From assembly GCF_002869745.1 (NCBI RefSeq), contig NZ_PNOS01000013.1, positions 40,172 through 104,171 on the forward strand: DNA of 64,000 bases. Direction: 5' to 3'. The stretch comes from Oceaniglobus roseus. GTDB lineage: Bacteria > Pseudomonadota > Alphaproteobacteria > Rhodobacterales > Rhodobacteraceae. Positions 61,609 through 64,000 of the stretch are shown here, in pieces (position 1 is the first letter of the stretch; the number at the start of each line of letters is the position of its first letter). The position numbers and the translations under genes were made by a program. Under the pieces are notes generated by a model. The model did not search any database, was not told the DNA's origin, and saw nothing but the letters and a program-made list of their open reading frames with translations.

Positions 61609-62765
61609 GTGCAGAGCGAGTCGACCACCTTCGCCACGAAGGCCTCGCCCGCCTCGAACTGGGCGATCTCGATGTATTCGTTCGGCTGGTGCGCCTGGGC
61701 GATGTCGCCGGGGCCGCAGACCACGGCGGAATAGCCGCGTTCCTGGAACTGCCCGGCCTCGGTGCCGTAGCTCACGACGTGCGATCCGTTGTCGCCGGTC
61801 AGGCTGCGCACCAGGCGTTCGGCCGGGCCGTCCTGCTCGGGTTTCAGGGGCGGCACGGACGAGCGGTGGTCGACCTCGATGAAGGCCGTGGGCTGGATCT
61901 TCTGCATCGCCGCCTCGACCTCGGCCACCTTCGCCATGTAGCGCGCCTTCCAATCCTCCGGATCGTCCCCCGCCACGCAGCGGAACTCCATGGCGAAGAC
62001 GCAGTCCTTTGCGGTGATGTTGCGCGCGGTGCCGCCCTCGATCGTGCCGACATGGGCGGTGGTGTAGGGCGGGAAGAACACCGAGGCGAGCGGCGAAGGC
62101 GTCGCCGCCGCGCTGGCCGCGTTCTGCTGGTTGCACCACTCGATCAGCTTCGCCGCCTCCATGATCGCCGAGACGCCGGTGGGCAGGAGCGAGGAATGCA
62201 CCTCGAACCCGTGGACATGGGTGACGATGGCGGCGCCGCCCTTGTGCCCCGTCACGGTCTTCATCATCGACGGCTCGCCGATGATGGCGGCGGCGGCGCG
62301 CGGCAGGTGCTGCACCATGTCGTCGATCATCGGCGGCGCGCCGGTGCAGCCCACCTCCTCGTCGTAGCTGAGCGCGATCTGGAGCGGCCGCTTCACCCCC
62401 CGCTCCAGCGCCAGCGGCACGGCCGAGAGCGCGAGCGCGTCGAACCCCTTCATGTCGCAGGTGCCCCGGCCATAGAGACGGCTGCCCTTCTGCGTCACGG
62501 TGAACGGATCGGTGTCCCAGGCCTGCCCGTCCACCGGCACCACGTCGGTATGGCCCGACAGCACGATCCCCCCCTCGACCTCGGGCCCGACATTGGCATA
62601 GAGCGCGGCCTTCTTCCCCGTCTCGTCGTAGACCCGCCGCGCCGTGACGCCGAAGCCGTCCAGGTATTCCTCGACCCAATCCACGAGGTCGAGGTTGCTG
62701 TCGCGGCTGACCGTCGGGAAGGCGACGAGGCGCTCCATGATCTGACGGGCGGTGAGGGTCTGCAT
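61605..62765 (-). CDS. argE: Acetylornithine deacetylase
   Basis: ArgE removes the acetyl group from N-acetylornithine in arginine synthesis. The 386-residue M20A protein starts at ATG 62765 (MQTLTARQIMERLVAFPTVS). Zinc ligands lie in LSGHTDVVPVDGQAWDTDPF and GRGTCDMKGFDALALSAVPL; the catalytic Glu in SYDEEVGCTGAPP; a dimerisation domain (GFEVHSSLLPTGVSAIMEAA) is inserted. The family is close to succinyl-diaminopimelate desuccinylase and other M20 enzymes, so ArgE is the best but not the only reading. In Rhodobacteraceae argE paralogues occur that may act on other N-acyl amino acids. Confidence 0.86.
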   Translation of the reverse strand: MQTLTARQIMERLVAFPTVSRDSNLDLVDWVEEYLDGFGVTARRVYDETGKKAALYANVGPEVEGGIVLSGHTDVVPVDGQAWDTDPFTVTQKGSRLYGRGTCDMKGFDALALSAVPLALERGVKRPLQIALSYDEEVGCTGAPPMIDDMVQHLPRAAAAIIGEPSMMKTVTGHKGGAAIVTHVHGFEVHSSLLPTGVSAIMEAAKLIEWCNQQNAASAAATPSPLASVFFPPYTTAHVGTIEGGTARNITAKDCVFAMEFRCVAGDDPEDWKARYMAKVAEVEAAMQKIQPTAFIEVDHRSSVPPLKPEQDGPAERLVRSLTGDNGSHVVSYGTEAGQFQERGYSAVVCGPGDIAQAHQPNEYIEIAQFEAGEAFVAKVVDSLCT

Positions 62766-62882
62766 GGCGGGCTCCGATTCAGGGGTGACGGGCGGAGGGT
62801 GAGCCGCCGCGCGGGCCGGGTCAAGCGGGCCTGCCCGATCTTTGGCCAGTTGCTGAAAGTTGACGCAGGGATTTCGGATTAA

Positions 62883-62925
62883 TGGTTGTCGCCTCGCATT
62901 TCTCGGGTACAAGTTTTGACAACCA
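62883..62925. promoter_or_regulatory. Inverted repeat upstream of the peptide ABC transporter gene
   Basis: TGGTTGTC (62883-62890) and GACAACCA (62918-62925) are perfect 8-bp inverted arms 27 bases apart, in an AT-richer patch 57 bases before the ABC ATPase start. It could be an operator for a dimeric regulator or two half-sites. No regulator gene is next to it. Confidence 0.35.
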
Positions 62926-62981
62926 CCGGGGGGCATGACCCCATCGGGGACAAGAACAAGAGACCGACTGGGGAGTCATAC

Positions 62982-63986
62982 ATGCCCGATGGGGCCTTGC
63001 CCGTCCTTGATGTCAGGGACCTCAAGACCGTGTTCAAGACCCGCTCGGGCGAGGTACACGCGGTCAACTCCGTCAGCTTCGATCTGCGCCCCGGCGAACT
63101 TCTCGGCGTCGTGGGCGAATCCGGCTCGGGCAAGTCGGTGACGATGATGTCGCTGATCGGCCTCCTGCCCTCGCCCCCGGCGGACGTGCGCGCGGGCCAG
63201 GTGATGTTCGGCGGGCGCGACCTGCTGGCGGCGGACGAGGCGGCGCTGCGCGGCATCCGCGGCGCGCGCATCGGCTTCGTCTTCCAGGATCCCATGACCT
63301 CGCTGAACCCGGTGTTCAACGTCGGCTTCCAGATCATGGAGCCGCTCAGGAAGCACATGAAGCTTGGCAAGGCGGCCGCCCGCGACCGCGCGGTGGAGCT
63401 GCTGGAGCTTGTCGGCATCCCCGACGCCCGCCGCCGCCTCGGCGACTATCCGCACCAGTTCTCGGGGGGGATGCGGCAGCGGGTGATGATCGCCATCGCG
63501 CTGGCCTGCGATCCCGAGGTGCTGATCGCGGACGAACCCACCACGGCGCTCGACGTGACGATCCAGGCGCAGATCCTCGAGCTGGTGAAGGAGCTGCGCG
63601 AGAAGCTCGGCATGGCGATCATCTGGATCACCCACGACCTCGGGGTGATCGCGGGCATCGCAGACCGGGTGCTAGTGATGTACGGCGGGCAGGTCGTGGA
63701 ACAGGCGCCGGTGGGCGAGCTGTTCAGGAACCCCCAGCACCCCTACACCCGAAGCCTGCTGAAGACCGTTCCCTCGGTCAGCGGCGAACGCGCCAAGCGG
63801 CTGCAGGTGATCGAGGGCCAGCCGCCGATCCTCCACGCGCCGCCCGACGCCTGCGCCTTCCGCGCCCGCTGCGCCCACCGGTTCGACCGCTGCGACCGCG
63901 AGAACCCGGCCCGCTTCCCCGTCGGCCCCGCCCACGACGCCGCCTGCTTCTGGGATCCCGCCACCGGAGGGCCCCGCCATGTCTGA
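62982..63986 (+). CDS. Peptide/nickel ABC transporter ATP-binding protein (DppD/OppD type)
   Basis: The 334-residue ATPase starts at ATG 62982, after GGGGAG. Walker A is [17 protein letters not shown], the Q-loop [20 protein letters not shown], the signature [15 protein letters not shown], Walker [14 protein letters not shown], and the switch [10 protein letters not shown]. The C-terminal oligopeptide-transporter extension with clustered cysteines ([14 protein letters not shown]) is typical of DppD/OppD; in a mycobacterial relative such cysteines bind a [4Fe-4S] cluster. The partner ATPase starts inside its last codons. The binding protein and permeases are not upstream, so they should lie beyond the right edge. 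Substrate: di- or oligopeptides most likely. Confidence 0.92.
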   Translation: MPDGALPVLDVRDLKTVFKTRSGEVHAVNSVSFDLRPGELLGVVGESGSGKSVTMMSLIGLLPSPPADVRAGQVMFGGRDLLAADEAALRGIRGARIGFVFQDPMTSLNPVFNVGFQIMEPLRKHMKLGKAAARDRAVELLELVGIPDARRRLGDYPHQFSGGMRQRVMIAIALACDPEVLIADEPTTALDVTIQAQILELVKELREKLGMAIIWITHDLGVIAGIADRVLVMYGGQVVEQAPVGELFRNPQHPYTRSLLKTVPSVSGERAKRLQVIEGQPPILHAPPDACAFRARCAHRFDRCDRENPARFPVGPAHDAACFWDPATGGPRHV

Positions 63987-64000
63987 CCGGCTCCGCCGGT
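63979..64000 (+). CDS. Start of the next ABC transporter gene, cut by the window edge
   Basis: ATG 63979 overlaps the end of the DppD-like gene by 8 bases and is preceded by GGAGGG seven bases upstream. Only MSDRLRR is visible. From the operon context it is probably the second ATPase (DppF/OppF type), but seven codons cannot prove that. Confidence 0.45.

Overview
This is a 64 kb stretch of a high-GC chromosome from a member of the Rhodobacteraceae (Alphaproteobacteria, Rhodobacterales). The family placement rests on a combination of features: an ornithine-lipid acyltransferase next to a ChpT-type phosphotransferase, a eukaryote-like NADP isocitrate dehydrogenase, ribosomal protein L21 and NuoE that both end in the same extra helix-hairpin-helix domain, a Hint-domain protein, and a complex I operon interrupted by small accessory genes. 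I cannot name a genus. The region is chromosomal core: I see no tRNA or rRNA gene, insertion sequence, prophage, CRISPR array or plasmid function.

Layout. 1-1703: partial olsB, a DUF3553 protein and chpT. 1693-7345: a minus-strand block with proA, proB, obgE, two acetyltransferase genes (three GNAT domains), then rpmA and rplU with their own promoter and terminator. 8421-9635: icd. 9690-10540: an AT-richer gap holding two tiny paralogous membrane-peptide genes. 10541-13395: YitT-like and SMR membrane proteins, then typA. 13396-14349: palindromic repeats and a WYL regulator. 14622-17144: tatABC with a translationally coupled DUF815 ATPase. 17319-25558: an orphan ABC ATPase, an atypical SDR, a Hint protein, a SnoaL-like protein, prfC, a DEAD-box helicase, a secreted protein and OsmC. 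25721-49210 (minus strand): the complete 14-subunit complex I operon nuoABCDEFGHIJKLMN, followed without a break by birA, coaX and rnj. 49309-64000: glutathione S-transferase, a DegT aminotransferase, gph, glmUS, a lipoprotein, moaA, a histidine kinase, an M20 amidohydrolase, a cation antiporter, a DUF1697 protein, argE and the start of a peptide ABC transporter operon.

How it works together. The nuo operon reads from a good sigma-70-like promoter at 49264-49292 and encodes the proton-pumping NADH:quinone oxidoreductase. Between the subunit genes sit a sulfotransferase, a methyltransferase, an H3TH-domain membrane protein, several short secreted or lipid-anchored proteins and a newly spotted 30-residue membrane peptide between nuoJ and nuoK. 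Many junctions overlap by 1 to 11 bases, so translation is probably coupled. glmU-glmS supply UDP-GlcNAc precursors, proB-proA proline, argE arginine, and tatABC folded-protein export.

I did not find a clear, self-contained novel system. The best leads are the two tandem tiny membrane-peptide genes at 10050-10493, the 30-residue peptide gene inside nuo, the shared H3TH domain on L21, NuoE and a third protein, the two modifying-enzyme genes embedded in the complex I operon, and a duplicated double-hairpin element after typA.
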